Assembly (NCBI GenBank): GCA_963751795.1
Contig: CAVVVI010000004.1
Coordinates: forward strand, 806,001 to 870,000
Reading direction: 5' to 3'
Source of the DNA: BOG-908 sp963751795
GTDB lineage: Bacteria; Pseudomonadota; Alphaproteobacteria; Acetobacterales; Acetobacteraceae
DNA: 64,000 bases
Below, one piece after another: positions 43,154 through 51,056 of the stretch (its first letter is position 1; every line of letters starts with the position of its first letter). The notes below the pieces were generated by a model. The model was not told the DNA's origin. It searched no databases and saw nothing but the letters and a program-made list of their open reading frames with translations. A program made the translations under genes and the position numbers.

Positions 43154-44278
43154 TTAGCCGAAGACGAAGCGGAGGCTGGTCGAGAAGATGTTCGTTTCCT
43201 GGTGCGAGAACCGGCCGGACGTCGTCTTCTCGTCACCGAGGAATACGTGCTCGTACAGCACTTCGCCGACAGCGCGGCGGCCGAGCAGCGGAAAGACCAG
43301 CCCGGCATAGGGGCTGACGCTGGTGCCCGGCCTGATCGTGGTCGAGGCGCGGAAGCTGTCGTGGGGCAGGCTGACGATATCCACCGCGTCGAAACGGACG
43401 GCGCGGCCGACGCCGATGCCGGTGTTGAGTGCCACGATCGGCAGCAGGCGCAGCTCCGATTGCACGCCGCCGTTGTAATCCGCGTGCGCACCGCTGCGGG
43501 TGACGCCGAAACCGCCCGGATCGCTGCTGTCCCTGCGGCCGTCATAGCCGAATATACCGTAGGTGCGCACGGTGAGGCAGCGCATCTCGCGGCTGATCGC
43601 GGCCGACAGGGTGGCGCGCTGGCCGCCCGCGGCGCGGCTGCCGGTGGCTTCGACGCCCGGGCTGCGGGATTGGAACACATCGGCCGCGTAGGATGCAGCG
43701 AGATCGACATCGACCGGTGCGCGGCGCTGGTCGATGACGCGCCATGTGGCCGAGATTACGGGATCGTTGGCGCCGATGCTGCGGCGATCGAGCCGGACCG
43801 GCACCTGGACGAGCTTGAACCCCGGGAAGCGCGGCTGCGGCCCTAGGCCCTGGAGCGCCTGGCCCAGCGCCGGGCCGACCAGATAGGTGCCGGGTGCGTC
43901 ATGCGCCGGTGCGGCCGCGGCGGCCGGGCGCACGAATGCGACCTCAGTTTCGACGAAGCTGGTGGTCGAACGGCTGTTGCCCCAGCCGAGATCGGCTGAG
44001 ACCGAAACGTCGTCGGTGATGCCGTAGCTGATCCGCGGCAGGTAATCGACACTCTGCCGATGGAAGCTCTGCGTCGAGCCGATGAAAATGCGGCGGGGCT
44101 CGTATTGGTTCTGATCGACGGCGTAGCTGGCGCTGAACTCGCCGAATACCTGGCCGGCCAGCGGCAGGTAGGCGGGGTCGCCGAGGATGCGGTCGTTGTC
44201 GGGCGACCATGCGCCGGCCAGAGCGGGCGTGGCTGCCAGCAGGGTAGCGAGGAGACAGGCTGCGTGACCAAGGCGCAT
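43154..44278 (-). CDS. putative outer-membrane beta-barrel protein
   Basis: A 374 aa exported protein (signal peptide MRLGHAACLLATLLAATPALA, cleaved around residue 21). The mature part is rich in alternating beta strands with Tyr/Phe/Arg (VDYLPRISYGITDDVSVSAD, SPYAGLVFPLLGRRAVGEVL) and ends in aromatic SLRFVFG, near the terminal-Phe signal used by barrel insertion. It looks like a porin-like or transport-related barrel, of no named family. It lies 37 bp downstream of the retinal-forming enzyme gene on the same strand and may be co-transcribed, but a functional link is only inferred. Confidence 0.65.
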   Translation of the reverse strand: MRLGHAACLLATLLAATPALAGAWSPDNDRILGDPAYLPLAGQVFGEFSASYAVDQNQYEPRRIFIGSTQSFHRQSVDYLPRISYGITDDVSVSADLGWGNSRSTTSFVETEVAFVRPAAAAAPAHDAPGTYLVGPALGQALQGLGPQPRFPGFKLVQVPVRLDRRSIGANDPVISATWRVIDQRRAPVDVDLAASYAADVFQSRSPGVEATGSRAAGGQRATLSAAISREMRCLTVRTYGIFGYDGRRDSSDPGGFGVTRSGAHADYNGGVQSELRLLPIVALNTGIGVGRAVRFDAVDIVSLPHDSFRASTTIRPGTSVSPYAGLVFPLLGRRAVGEVLYEHVFLGDEKTTSGRFSHQETNIFSTSLRFVFG

Positions 44279-44315
44279 GATTCGTTCCGCCGGCGTTAGA
44301 AGGCCGGCATAGCTG

Positions 44316-45242
44316 CTAGGCGTGCGCCGCGATAGGGCCCCGGCACCAATTCAGCACGGCTGGCAGCAGCATGTGCGGCAGCGTGAGTGCCGCCAGCAGC
44401 TGCACCGTCAACGCCAGAGCGCGCTGCGGTGCGGCGCCGGGCAGGAACGGCCACAGGGCCGCGGCGATCAGGAAGGTTGCTGCGGTGAGCGGCATCGACC
44501 GCAATACGGCTTGCCGCATGCTGCGCACGCGCGGTGCCTGGCCGCCGGCAGCGAGCGCCTGCATGTGGCGGGGCGCGTGCAGGGCCACGAAATAGGCGGT
44601 GAAGGCGGGCAAGGGCGGCAGCGCGGTGAACAAAGCCGCCACCAGCGCCGCGTCGGCCAGAGCGGGCCAGTCGCGCCGGGCGGCCGCCTGCAACAGCCAC
44701 AGGACGGCTATCCCGCACCAGAGCGCGGCGGCCCCTCGCAGCCAGGGCGACAGGGCGGGCATGGCAGTGAAGCTGATGGTGCCGAGGAAATGTGCGGTGG
44801 CGGTGGGGTGCAGCAGCACGGGGATGGCCACCGGCAGGCCGCCGCGTGCGATGGAGGCCAGCGCCTCGGGGCCGGCATCCTCCTGCCCGAAATGCCACAC
44901 CGAGGCGGCGAGAAAGGCGGCCAGCGTGAGGATGGGGGCGGCGTGCCAGGCCAGCATCACCCCGGCCGAGAGGGCCAGATAGGGCAGCGCGAAGGCAGGG
45001 AGCCAGGCGCGCCCGAGCATGGGGCGGAGCACCGGGCGGGCCAGTTCGCCGTCGAGCGCGCCGTGCGGCACGCCGAGCAGGGCGATGATGGCGACGGCGA
45101 TGAGTGTTCGCCAACCGATGGGGGCTGCCTGGCAGGCGACCAGTATGGCCAGCACGGGCAGCAGGATGGGCACCGATACGGCGTGTCCCGGCCGTGGATC
45201 GGCGTGGGCCGCCGGACAGGCGATCTGCCCGGCGGTTGCCAT
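44316..45242 (-). CDS. blh: Brp/Blh-family beta-carotene 15,15'-dioxygenase
   Basis: Cleaves beta-carotene into two retinal molecules, the chromophore of microbial rhodopsins. The 308 aa integral membrane protein has several hydrophobic helices and the family's conserved His-bearing motifs: LLGVPHGALDGE, ASVWHFGQED, ALHAPRHMQAL and LTLPHMLLP. These are expected to bind the iron centre. It starts one base after the rhodopsin stop (45244) and shares its transcript. The beta-carotene synthesis genes (crtE/B/I/Y) are not in the window and must lie elsewhere if the pair functions. Confidence 0.92.
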   Translation of the reverse strand: MATAGQIACPAAHADPRPGHAVSVPILLPVLAILVACQAAPIGWRTLIAVAIIALLGVPHGALDGELARPVLRPMLGRAWLPAFALPYLALSAGVMLAWHAAPILTLAAFLAASVWHFGQEDAGPEALASIARGGLPVAIPVLLHPTATAHFLGTISFTAMPALSPWLRGAAALWCGIAVLWLLQAAARRDWPALADAALVAALFTALPPLPAFTAYFVALHAPRHMQALAAGGQAPRVRSMRQAVLRSMPLTAATFLIAAALWPFLPGAAPQRALALTVQLLAALTLPHMLLPAVLNWCRGPIAAHA

Positions 45243-45243
45243 C

Positions 45244-45993
45244 TCAGGCGGCCACGCGGCTGCGCGAGGCGGGCACCTGCTTCGTCAGGTCCTCGGTGAC
45301 CAGCTTGGTCGTGCTGACCACCGTGAGCAGGCCGTAGACCACCTTGGAGAGGATATCGATGATGGCGATCGCGGCCACACCGGCCGTGCTGCTGATGATG
45401 CTCAGCCCGTCGGTGCTGACCGCCAGGATCAGCGGATAGATCAGCCAGAGCAGCGAGAGGATGATCGCGTCGCGCCGGTAATCGGCGCGGGCTTGCGGCT
45501 GCTCGGCCGCGTTCTCGCGCAGCATCGGGCCCCAGATGACGTAGTAGACGGCCAGGAAGGCGACGCAGGAGGCCAGAAACCAGGTCCACTTGATCCAGAA
45601 GATGTCGGTCCAACCGAAGAACAGCGCGGTGACGATCATGATGACGTCGGCCAGCAGCATGCCCATCACCATGCCGCCGCGGCGCAGGCCCGAATGCATG
45701 GCGGTGAAGGCGAGCGAGAGCAGCAGCAGCGGCGTGGTGAACGTCCAATCGATGTAGCGCGCGTAATAGAAGATGCGCTCATGGCCTGAGTCGGCCGGGC
45801 CTGAATTGATCATGAATGCGCCCTGCCCGACCGCCATCGCGAAATACGAACAGGCGGCGATGATGGGCACGATGCCGTGGCTGATGGTGTGCGCCTGCTC
45901 GCCCGCGGTGCGCTGCTTGCCCATTGCGAGGATTGCCAATCCCCCAGCCAGCATCACGATCGTGCCGATCCATAGCCACGTCTGCGTATCCAA
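45244..45993 (-). CDS. microbial (type 1) rhodopsin, D-T-S motif
   Basis: A 249 aa seven-helix retinal protein. The helix C segment YARYIDWTFTTPLLLLS places Arg79, Asp82, Thr86 and Ser93 at the bacteriorhodopsin positions 82, 85, 89 and 96. Helix G has Asp213 and the retinal Schiff-base Lys217 in IIDILSKVVYG. Asp85-equivalent as acceptor suggests an outward proton pump; Ser in place of the Asp96 donor means reprotonation may be slow or use another route. Leu90 at the position corresponding to proteorhodopsin Leu/Gln105 suggests green absorption. A Leu codon (TTG) is the start, supported by GGGAGGA. It is followed immediately by blh and lies 70 bp downstream of the SDR gene. Confidence 0.95.
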   Translation of the reverse strand: MDTQTWLWIGTIVMLAGGLAILAMGKQRTAGEQAHTISHGIVPIIAACSYFAMAVGQGAFMINSGPADSGHERIFYYARYIDWTFTTPLLLLSLAFTAMHSGLRRGGMVMGMLLADVIMIVTALFFGWTDIFWIKWTWFLASCVAFLAVYYVIWGPMLRENAAEQPQARADYRRDAIILSLLWLIYPLILAVSTDGLSIISSTAGVAAIAIIDILSKVVYGLLTVVSTTKLVTEDLTKQVPASRSRVAA

Positions 45994-45997
45994 TCCG

Positions 45998-46004
45998 TCC
46001 TCCC
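45998..46004 (-). promoter_or_regulatory. strong ribosome binding site of the rhodopsin gene
   Basis: GGGAGGA on the minus strand, 4 bases before the TTG start at 45993. It decides the start in favour of TTG. Confidence 0.7.
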
Positions 46005-46063
46005 GGGGGCGCCTATCGCCCTGTTGGGTGAATGGCGATCATCGGGAAATGCGGAAGCAGCAA

Positions 46064-46792
46064 TTACGCCGTTGTGACCTCGATTGCAGCGTTGTTCGCA
46101 CGCACCAGCGTGGCGTGTGCGGTGACGTCCGGCAGGCAAAGTGCGACCAGCGCCGGGGCGACTGCTTCGGGTGTGGGCAGCGTGTTGGGGTCCTCGCCGG
46201 GGAACGCCTGGGCGCGCATGCGTGTGGCGGTGCGGCCGGGATCGAACAGGTTGATGCGCAGGGGCGTGGCCTCGACTTCGTCGGCCCAGCTCAGCACCAG
46301 GTTTTCCATCGCCGCTTTCGTGGCGCCGTATGCGCCCCAGAAAGCGCGCGGGGTGCGCGCCACGCTGCTGGTGACGAAGACCGCGCGCCCCGCCGGGGAT
46401 GCGACCAGCAGCGGCGCGCAGGTGCGGATCAGGCGATAGCTGGCGGCCAGGTTGACCGCCACGCATTCGGCGAAATCCTTGGGCGTGATGTGGCCGGCCG
46501 GGGTGAGCTTGCCCAGCACGCCGGCGTTGTGCACCAGAATGTCCAGCCCGCCGAAGCGCGCGTGCAGCGAAGGCCCGAGCGGATCGATGGTGTCGGCGGC
46601 GCGCAGATCGAGTGGCAGCAGCGTGGCGGTGCCACCGGCGGCGCGGATGGCGTCGTCGAGTTCCTCCAGCGCGCCCTGCGTGCGGGCGGTGGCCACCACG
46701 TGGGCGCCGTGGGCGGCCAGGGCGAGCGCGGTGGCGCGGCCGATGCCTCGGCTGGCGCCGGTGACGAGCGCTGTGCGGCCTTGCAGGAGCAT
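46064..46792 (-). CDS. short-chain dehydrogenase/reductase
   Basis: A 242 aa Rossmann-fold oxidoreductase. NAD(P)-binding TGASRGIGRATAL (residues 11-23), the N-A-G motif in LVHNAGVLG and the catalytic pair Y-x-x-x-K in YGATKAAM (about 160) with an upstream Ser are seen. The substrate is unknown. A gene like this often follows purF in Alphaproteobacteria; here it is 15 bp after the purF stop and 70 bp before the rhodopsin start. Confidence 0.9.
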   Translation of the reverse strand: MLLQGRTALVTGASRGIGRATALALAAHGAHVVATARTQGALEELDDAIRAAGGTATLLPLDLRAADTIDPLGPSLHARFGGLDILVHNAGVLGKLTPAGHITPKDFAECVAVNLAASYRLIRTCAPLLVASPAGRAVFVTSSVARTPRAFWGAYGATKAAMENLVLSWADEVEATPLRINLFDPGRTATRMRAQAFPGEDPNTLPTPEAVAPALVALCLPDVTAHATLVRANNAAIEVTTA

Positions 46793-46807
46793 GGTGGTGC
46801 CTCGGGG

Positions 46808-48301
46808 CTAGCCCATGGCCAAGCTGAGCTGGCGGTTGGCGCGCTCGTCCATGTCGGGCAGGGCTACCGGGTATTCACCGGTGAAGCAGGCGTCGCAGTA
46901 ATACGGCGCGTTCGCATCGCGCCCCTTGCGGCCCAGCGCGCGATACAGGCCGTCGATCGAGATGAAGGCCAGGCTGTCGGCGCCGATCAGGGCCGCCATT
47001 TCCTCCACGCTGTGGCGGGCGGCCAGCAGCTTGCTGCGCTCCGGCGTGTCGATGCCGTAGAAGCAGGAATGCGTGGTGGGTGGCGAGGAGATGCGCATGT
47101 GCACTTCGCGCGCGCCGGCGGCGCGGACCATTTCGACGATCTTCTTGCTGGTGGTGCCGCGCACGATGCTGTCGTCGACCAGTATGACGCGCTTGCCTTC
47201 CAGCGTGGCGCGGTTGGCGGAGTGCTTGAGCTTGACGCCAAGATTACGGATATGGTCGGTCGGCTCGATGAAGGTGCGGCCGACATAGTGGTTGCGGATG
47301 ATGCCGAGCTCGAACGGCACGCCGGATTCGGCCGCGTAGCCCATGGCGGACGGCACGCCGGAGTCGGGCACCGGGACGACGACATCGGCATCGACATGGC
47401 TTTCGCGCGCCAGCTCGGCGCCGATGCGCTTGCGCGCGTCGTAGACGGGCATGCCTTCCATCACCGAATCGGGGCGGGCGAAATAGACGTATTCGAATAC
47501 GCAGAAGCGGGCGGCGCCGGCGCCGAACGGGCGGATGCTGCGCACGCCGGAATCGTTGATCACCACGATCTCGCCGGGTTCCACGTCGCGCACGAACTCG
47601 GCGCCGACGATATCGAGCGCGCAGGTTTCGCTGGCCAGCACCCAGCCGCCGCCGGCATCGTAGCTGGCGCCGGTGGCCTGCGGGATGCGGCCCAGGATGA
47701 GCGGGCGCACGCCCAGCGGATCGCGCACGCCGATCAGCGCCTCGTTGGACAGCGCCACCAGCGAGTAGGCGCCCACCACCTGCTTGAGCGCGTCGATCAG
47801 GCGGTCCACGACCGTGGAGTAGAGGCTGATGGCGATGAGGTGGACGAACACCTCGCTGTCGGTGGTGCTCTGGAACAGGCAGCCGCGGCGGACCAGCGTT
47901 TTGCGCAGGGCGACGGCGTTGGTGAGGTTGCCGTTATGGCCGACGGCCAGGCCGCCGAACTCGAAATCGGCGTAGAGCGGCTGCACGTTGCGCAGGATGG
48001 TCTCGCCGGTGGTGGCGTAGCGGTTGTGGCCGATGGCGCTGGCCCCCGGCAGGGAGGCGATCACCCGGGCATCGCCGAAATTGTCGCCGACCAGGCCCAG
48101 CCCGCGCTGCTGGTGGAAGCGCCGGCCATCGTAGCTGACGATGCCGGTGGCTTCCTGGCCGCGATGCTGCAGCGCGTGCAGGCCGAGTGCGGTGACGGCC
48201 GCGGCATCGACGATGTTCCACACGCCGAAGACGCCGCACTCCTCGTGCAGCGTATCGTCCTCGTCGGTGTCGGGCTCGGCCAGGGTGGTGATCGGGGTCA
48301 T
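46808..48301 (-). CDS. purF: amidophosphoribosyltransferase
   Basis: First committed step of purine synthesis: PRPP plus glutamine to phosphoribosylamine. The 497 aa protein has a class II glutamine amidotransferase domain with EECGVFGVWN (Cys nucleophile after short propeptide), GLHALQHRGQEATGI and IGHNRYATTG, and a PRTase domain with VVPVPDSGVPSAMGYA and VILVDDSIVRGTTSKKI. The start is ATG 48301; the open frame extends 6 codons further. It follows cvpA, as in many bacteria. Confidence 0.96.
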   Translation of the reverse strand: MTPITTLAEPDTDEDDTLHEECGVFGVWNIVDAAAVTALGLHALQHRGQEATGIVSYDGRRFHQQRGLGLVGDNFGDARVIASLPGASAIGHNRYATTGETILRNVQPLYADFEFGGLAVGHNGNLTNAVALRKTLVRRGCLFQSTTDSEVFVHLIAISLYSTVVDRLIDALKQVVGAYSLVALSNEALIGVRDPLGVRPLILGRIPQATGASYDAGGGWVLASETCALDIVGAEFVRDVEPGEIVVINDSGVRSIRPFGAGAARFCVFEYVYFARPDSVMEGMPVYDARKRIGAELARESHVDADVVVPVPDSGVPSAMGYAAESGVPFELGIIRNHYVGRTFIEPTDHIRNLGVKLKHSANRATLEGKRVILVDDSIVRGTTSKKIVEMVRAAGAREVHMRISSPPTTHSCFYGIDTPERSKLLAARHSVEEMAALIGADSLAFISIDGLYRALGRKGRDANAPYYCDACFTGEYPVALPDMDERANRQLSLAMG

Positions 48302-48374
48302 GCACGCTCTCCGAGACACGCGGCACCTCTAGCGCATGGTGCAGGGCGCGTCATCCAACTGTCACGCATTGCAG

Positions 48375-48956
48375 TTAGGACCGTATGGGCCGTGGGCCAA
48401 TGGCGCGGCCTTCAGGGGTGGCATGCAACAGCCCATCCTCGGTGGCGGGCGGCCCGTCGGGCGGGGGAGTGACGTGCAGCTTGTCGCCGCCGGGCACGTG
48501 GGCCAGGGCCCAGAGCGCGCCTTGATACACCCACGGCAACGAGCGGGCGCGCTGGGCCGCCGGGGGCCAGCGGTCGGGCGGCAGCATGAGGGAGACCGGG
48601 ATGTAGATGGCGATGAGCACGGCGGCCCCGCGCGCCAGGCCGTAGACCAGCCCCAGCGTGCGATCGAGCCCGCCCAGCGCCGAGACGCGCACCAGGCGCC
48701 CGACGAGGTTGGCCACCAGCGAGAGCACGATCAGCAGGACGATGAAGACGGTGATGTAGGCCACCGGGTCGGCGACATCGGGGTTGCCGATCGCCTGTTC
48801 GGCCAGCGGCATGGCCTTCGGCCCGAAATGGTAGGCACCGGCGCCGGCCAGCACCCAGGCGGCCAGGCCCAGCGCCTCGCGCACCAGGCCGCGCGAGAGG
48901 CCGAGCAGGGCCGAGACGGCCAGGATGGCGAGGACGCCGAGATCGACGAGGTTCAT
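48375..48956 (-). CDS. cvpA: CvpA family membrane protein
   Basis: A 193 aa protein with four predicted helices. MNLVDLGVLAILAVSALLGL and RGLVREALGLAAWVLAG form the start, then AYITVFIVLLIVLSLVANLV and LVYGLARGAAVLIAIYIPV. CvpA homologues are linked to colicin V production in E. coli and lie upstream of purF, as here (73 bp). The molecular role is unclear. A Pro-rich cytoplasmic tail follows. Its start is 108 bp from the divergent dnaJ-like gene. Confidence 0.9.
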   Translation of the reverse strand: MNLVDLGVLAILAVSALLGLSRGLVREALGLAAWVLAGAGAYHFGPKAMPLAEQAIGNPDVADPVAYITVFIVLLIVLSLVANLVGRLVRVSALGGLDRTLGLVYGLARGAAVLIAIYIPVSLMLPPDRWPPAAQRARSLPWVYQGALWALAHVPGGDKLHVTPPPDGPPATEDGLLHATPEGRAIGPRPIRS

Positions 48957-49064
48957 GCGGCTTTATCGGGTAGCCAAGGCGGTGCGCCAAGGGCGAAGCG
49001 ACGATCGGCCCGGCTTTGGCGCGGCTCACTTTAACGCTGCGCGGCAATCCACCATATTGGGGCG

Positions 49065-50012
49065 ATGGCCGCAGACCCCTACTCCACCCTCGGCGTCAAG
49101 CGCGACGCCACCGCCGCGCAGATCAAGTCGGCCTACCTCAAGCTGGCCAAGAAGCATCATCCGGACCTGAACCCGGGCGACGCCAAGGCCGAGGAGAAGT
49201 TCAAGACGATCAGCGCCGCGCACGATCTGCTGGCCGATGCCGACAAGCGCGCCCGTTTCGATGCCGGCGAGATCGATGCCACCGGCCAGCAGCAGGCGCC
49301 GCAGGGCCGGCCCTCCTATCGCGGCTTTGCCGACGGCGCGCAGGGGGCGCGCTACCATGGCGGCTTCGGCGGCCAGGGCGCCGAGGGGTTCGGCGACATG
49401 TTCGCCGATCTGTTCGCCCAGGCCCGCGGCGGCGGCGGCCAGCAGAGGGATCAGCCGATGCGCGGCCAGGACCAGCGCTACCAGCTCGGCGTCAGCTTCA
49501 TCGAGGCGGCGCTGGGCGCCTCGCGCCGGCTGACCCTGCCGGACGGGCGCACGCTGGACGTGACCATTCCGGCCGGGCTGGAAAGCGGCCAGGTGCTGCG
49601 GCTGCGCGGCCAGGGTGCGGCGGGCTGGAACGGCGGTGCGGCCGGCGACGCGCTGATCGAGACCGAGGTCGCCGATCACCCGTTCTTCGAGCGGCGGGGC
49701 GACGACATCCACCTCGACCTGCCGGTGACGGCGGCCGAGGCTGCGCTGGGGGCCAAGGTGGCGGTGCCCACCCCGGCCGGGCCGGTGACGCTGAGCATAC
49801 CGCGCCACTCCGATACCGGCCGGCAATTGCGGCTGCGCGGCCGCGGCATCCCGGCCCATGCGGGCCGCCCGGTCGGCGACCTGTACGTGACGTTGCGGGT
49901 GGTGCTCGGCACGCCGGACCAGGCGCTGGAAGACGCGCTGGCCGCCTTCTACGACCGCCATCCGCTGGATCCACGCGCCCACATGGCCACCCCTGTCAGC
50001 GAGGCGGCATGA
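49065..50012 (+). CDS. cbpA: DnaJ-like curved-DNA-binding/co-chaperone protein (CbpA type)
   Basis: A 315 aa type II J-protein. J-domain: residues 1-65 (DPYSTLGVKRDATAAQIKSA, then H-P-D in KHHPDLNPG). It is followed by a Gly/Phe-rich linker (GGFGGQGAEGFGDMFADL) and C-terminal substrate-binding domains (QLGVSFIEAALGASRRL, VTIPAGLESGQVLRL), without the Zn fingers of DnaJ. It assists DnaK. The downstream partner CbpM overlaps it by ATGA (50009-50012), the usual arrangement. Confidence 0.9.
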   Translation: MAADPYSTLGVKRDATAAQIKSAYLKLAKKHHPDLNPGDAKAEEKFKTISAAHDLLADADKRARFDAGEIDATGQQQAPQGRPSYRGFADGAQGARYHGGFGGQGAEGFGDMFADLFAQARGGGGQQRDQPMRGQDQRYQLGVSFIEAALGASRRLTLPDGRTLDVTIPAGLESGQVLRLRGQGAAGWNGGAAGDALIETEVADHPFFERRGDDIHLDLPVTAAEAALGAKVAVPTPAGPVTLSIPRHSDTGRQLRLRGRGIPAHAGRPVGDLYVTLRVVLGTPDQALEDALAAFYDRHPLDPRAHMATPVSEAA

Positions 50013-50284
50013 TTACGGTCCGGGCGGTGTGCGCCGAGATCCCCGGCCTGTCGGAAGCCATGCTGCGCCGCTGGGTGGAGCAGGATTGGGTGCGGCCGCA
50101 GCGTGTGGCCGGCGAGCCGGATTTCGAGGATATCGACGTGGCGCGCGTGCGCCTGATCGTTGAGCTGCACACCGAGCTGGAGGTGGACGAGCCGACGATG
50201 CCGCTCGTGCTGTCGTTGCTGGACCAGCTCTACGCCACGCGGCAGCGGCTGCGAATGGTGCTGGAGAGCCAGACGCAGGGCTGA
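50009..50284 (+). CDS. cbpM: chaperone modulator CbpM (MerR-like)
   Basis: A 91 aa protein: MITVRAVCAEIPGLSEAMLR, then WVEQDWVRPQRVAGEPDFED and helical LIVELHTELEVDEPTMPLVL. It has the MerR-like HTH/helical fold of CbpM, which binds the J-domain of CbpA and inhibits its co-chaperone and DNA-binding action. The start overlaps the cbpA stop, giving coupling. Length and context support the call. Confidence 0.85.
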   Translation: MITVRAVCAEIPGLSEAMLRRWVEQDWVRPQRVAGEPDFEDIDVARVRLIVELHTELEVDEPTMPLVLSLLDQLYATRQRLRMVLESQTQG

Positions 50285-50334
50285 AGCCCTTGCGAGAGCT
50301 TTGCGCGGGCGGCTGCCCGCCCTAGTGTCGCGCC

Positions 50335-51012
50335 ATGCTCTCCCTTACCGCCGCGGCCCTCGCCTTCATTGCCATCCATCTGGGCGTATCGGGCACCATG
50401 ATGCGCGACCGCCTGACGGCCCGCGTTGGGCTGCGCGCCTATATGGTGGGGTTCTCCATCGCTTCGGTCGCCGCGATCGCCTGGCTGGTGGGCGCCTACA
50501 AGGCGGCGGATTACGTTCCAATCTGGGGGCAGCTGCAGGCTTGGAAGCCGGTGGCCATTGCGTTGATGCTGCCGGCCTTTTTGCTGGTGGTGATCGGGCT
50601 GACCACGCCCAACCCGACCGCCGTGGCGCAGGACGGGCTGGTGGGCCAGGCGCCTGCCGGCATCGTGCGGATCACCCGCCATCCGTTCCTGATGGGCACC
50701 GCTTTATGGGCGGCGGTGCATCTGGTGGGCAATGGCGACCTCGCCTCGCTGCTGCTGTTTACGGCGCTGCTGATCGTGGCGGTGGCCGGCACGGTTTCGA
50801 TCGACGCCAAGCGCGCCCGCGCCTTGGGCCCGGCCTGGCAGGGCTTTGCGTCGCGCACCTCCATCCTGCCCTTCGCCGCCATTGCCGCCGGGCGCAACAC
50901 GCTCAGCCTGCGCGAGATCGGCTGGTGGCGGCCGCTGGCCGGGATCGCCGCCTATGCGCTGATGCTGGGCGGCCATGCGCATATCATCGGCGTCAGCCCC
51001 TGGCCCAATTAG
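50335..51012 (+). CDS. NnrU family membrane protein
   Basis: A 225 aa integral protein with about six helices. AFIAIHLGVSGTMMRDRL, RAYMVGFSIASVAAIAWLVG and RITRHPFLMGTALWAAVHLV with an R-H-P motif match the NnrU/MAPEG-like methyltransferase-related membrane family. NnrU is linked to nitrite/nitric-oxide respiration in Rhodobacter, but homologues occur widely without it. No denitrification genes are nearby. It starts 50 bp after cbpM and precedes purH by 44 bp. Confidence 0.85.
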   Translation: MLSLTAAALAFIAIHLGVSGTMMRDRLTARVGLRAYMVGFSIASVAAIAWLVGAYKAADYVPIWGQLQAWKPVAIALMLPAFLLVVIGLTTPNPTAVAQDGLVGQAPAGIVRITRHPFLMGTALWAAVHLVGNGDLASLLLFTALLIVAVAGTVSIDAKRARALGPAWQGFASRTSILPFAAIAAGRNTLSLREIGWWRPLAGIAAYALMLGGHAHIIGVSPWPN

Positions 51013-51056
51013 CGGCCCGACGCCCCTTCCCGTCTCCTTCTCCGCGAGGTGCCTGC

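Noticed and set aside
45773..48472. 899-aa plus-strand open frame
   Set aside because: Antisense to rhodopsin, SDR and purF; Gly/Ala/Val-rich with no domain.
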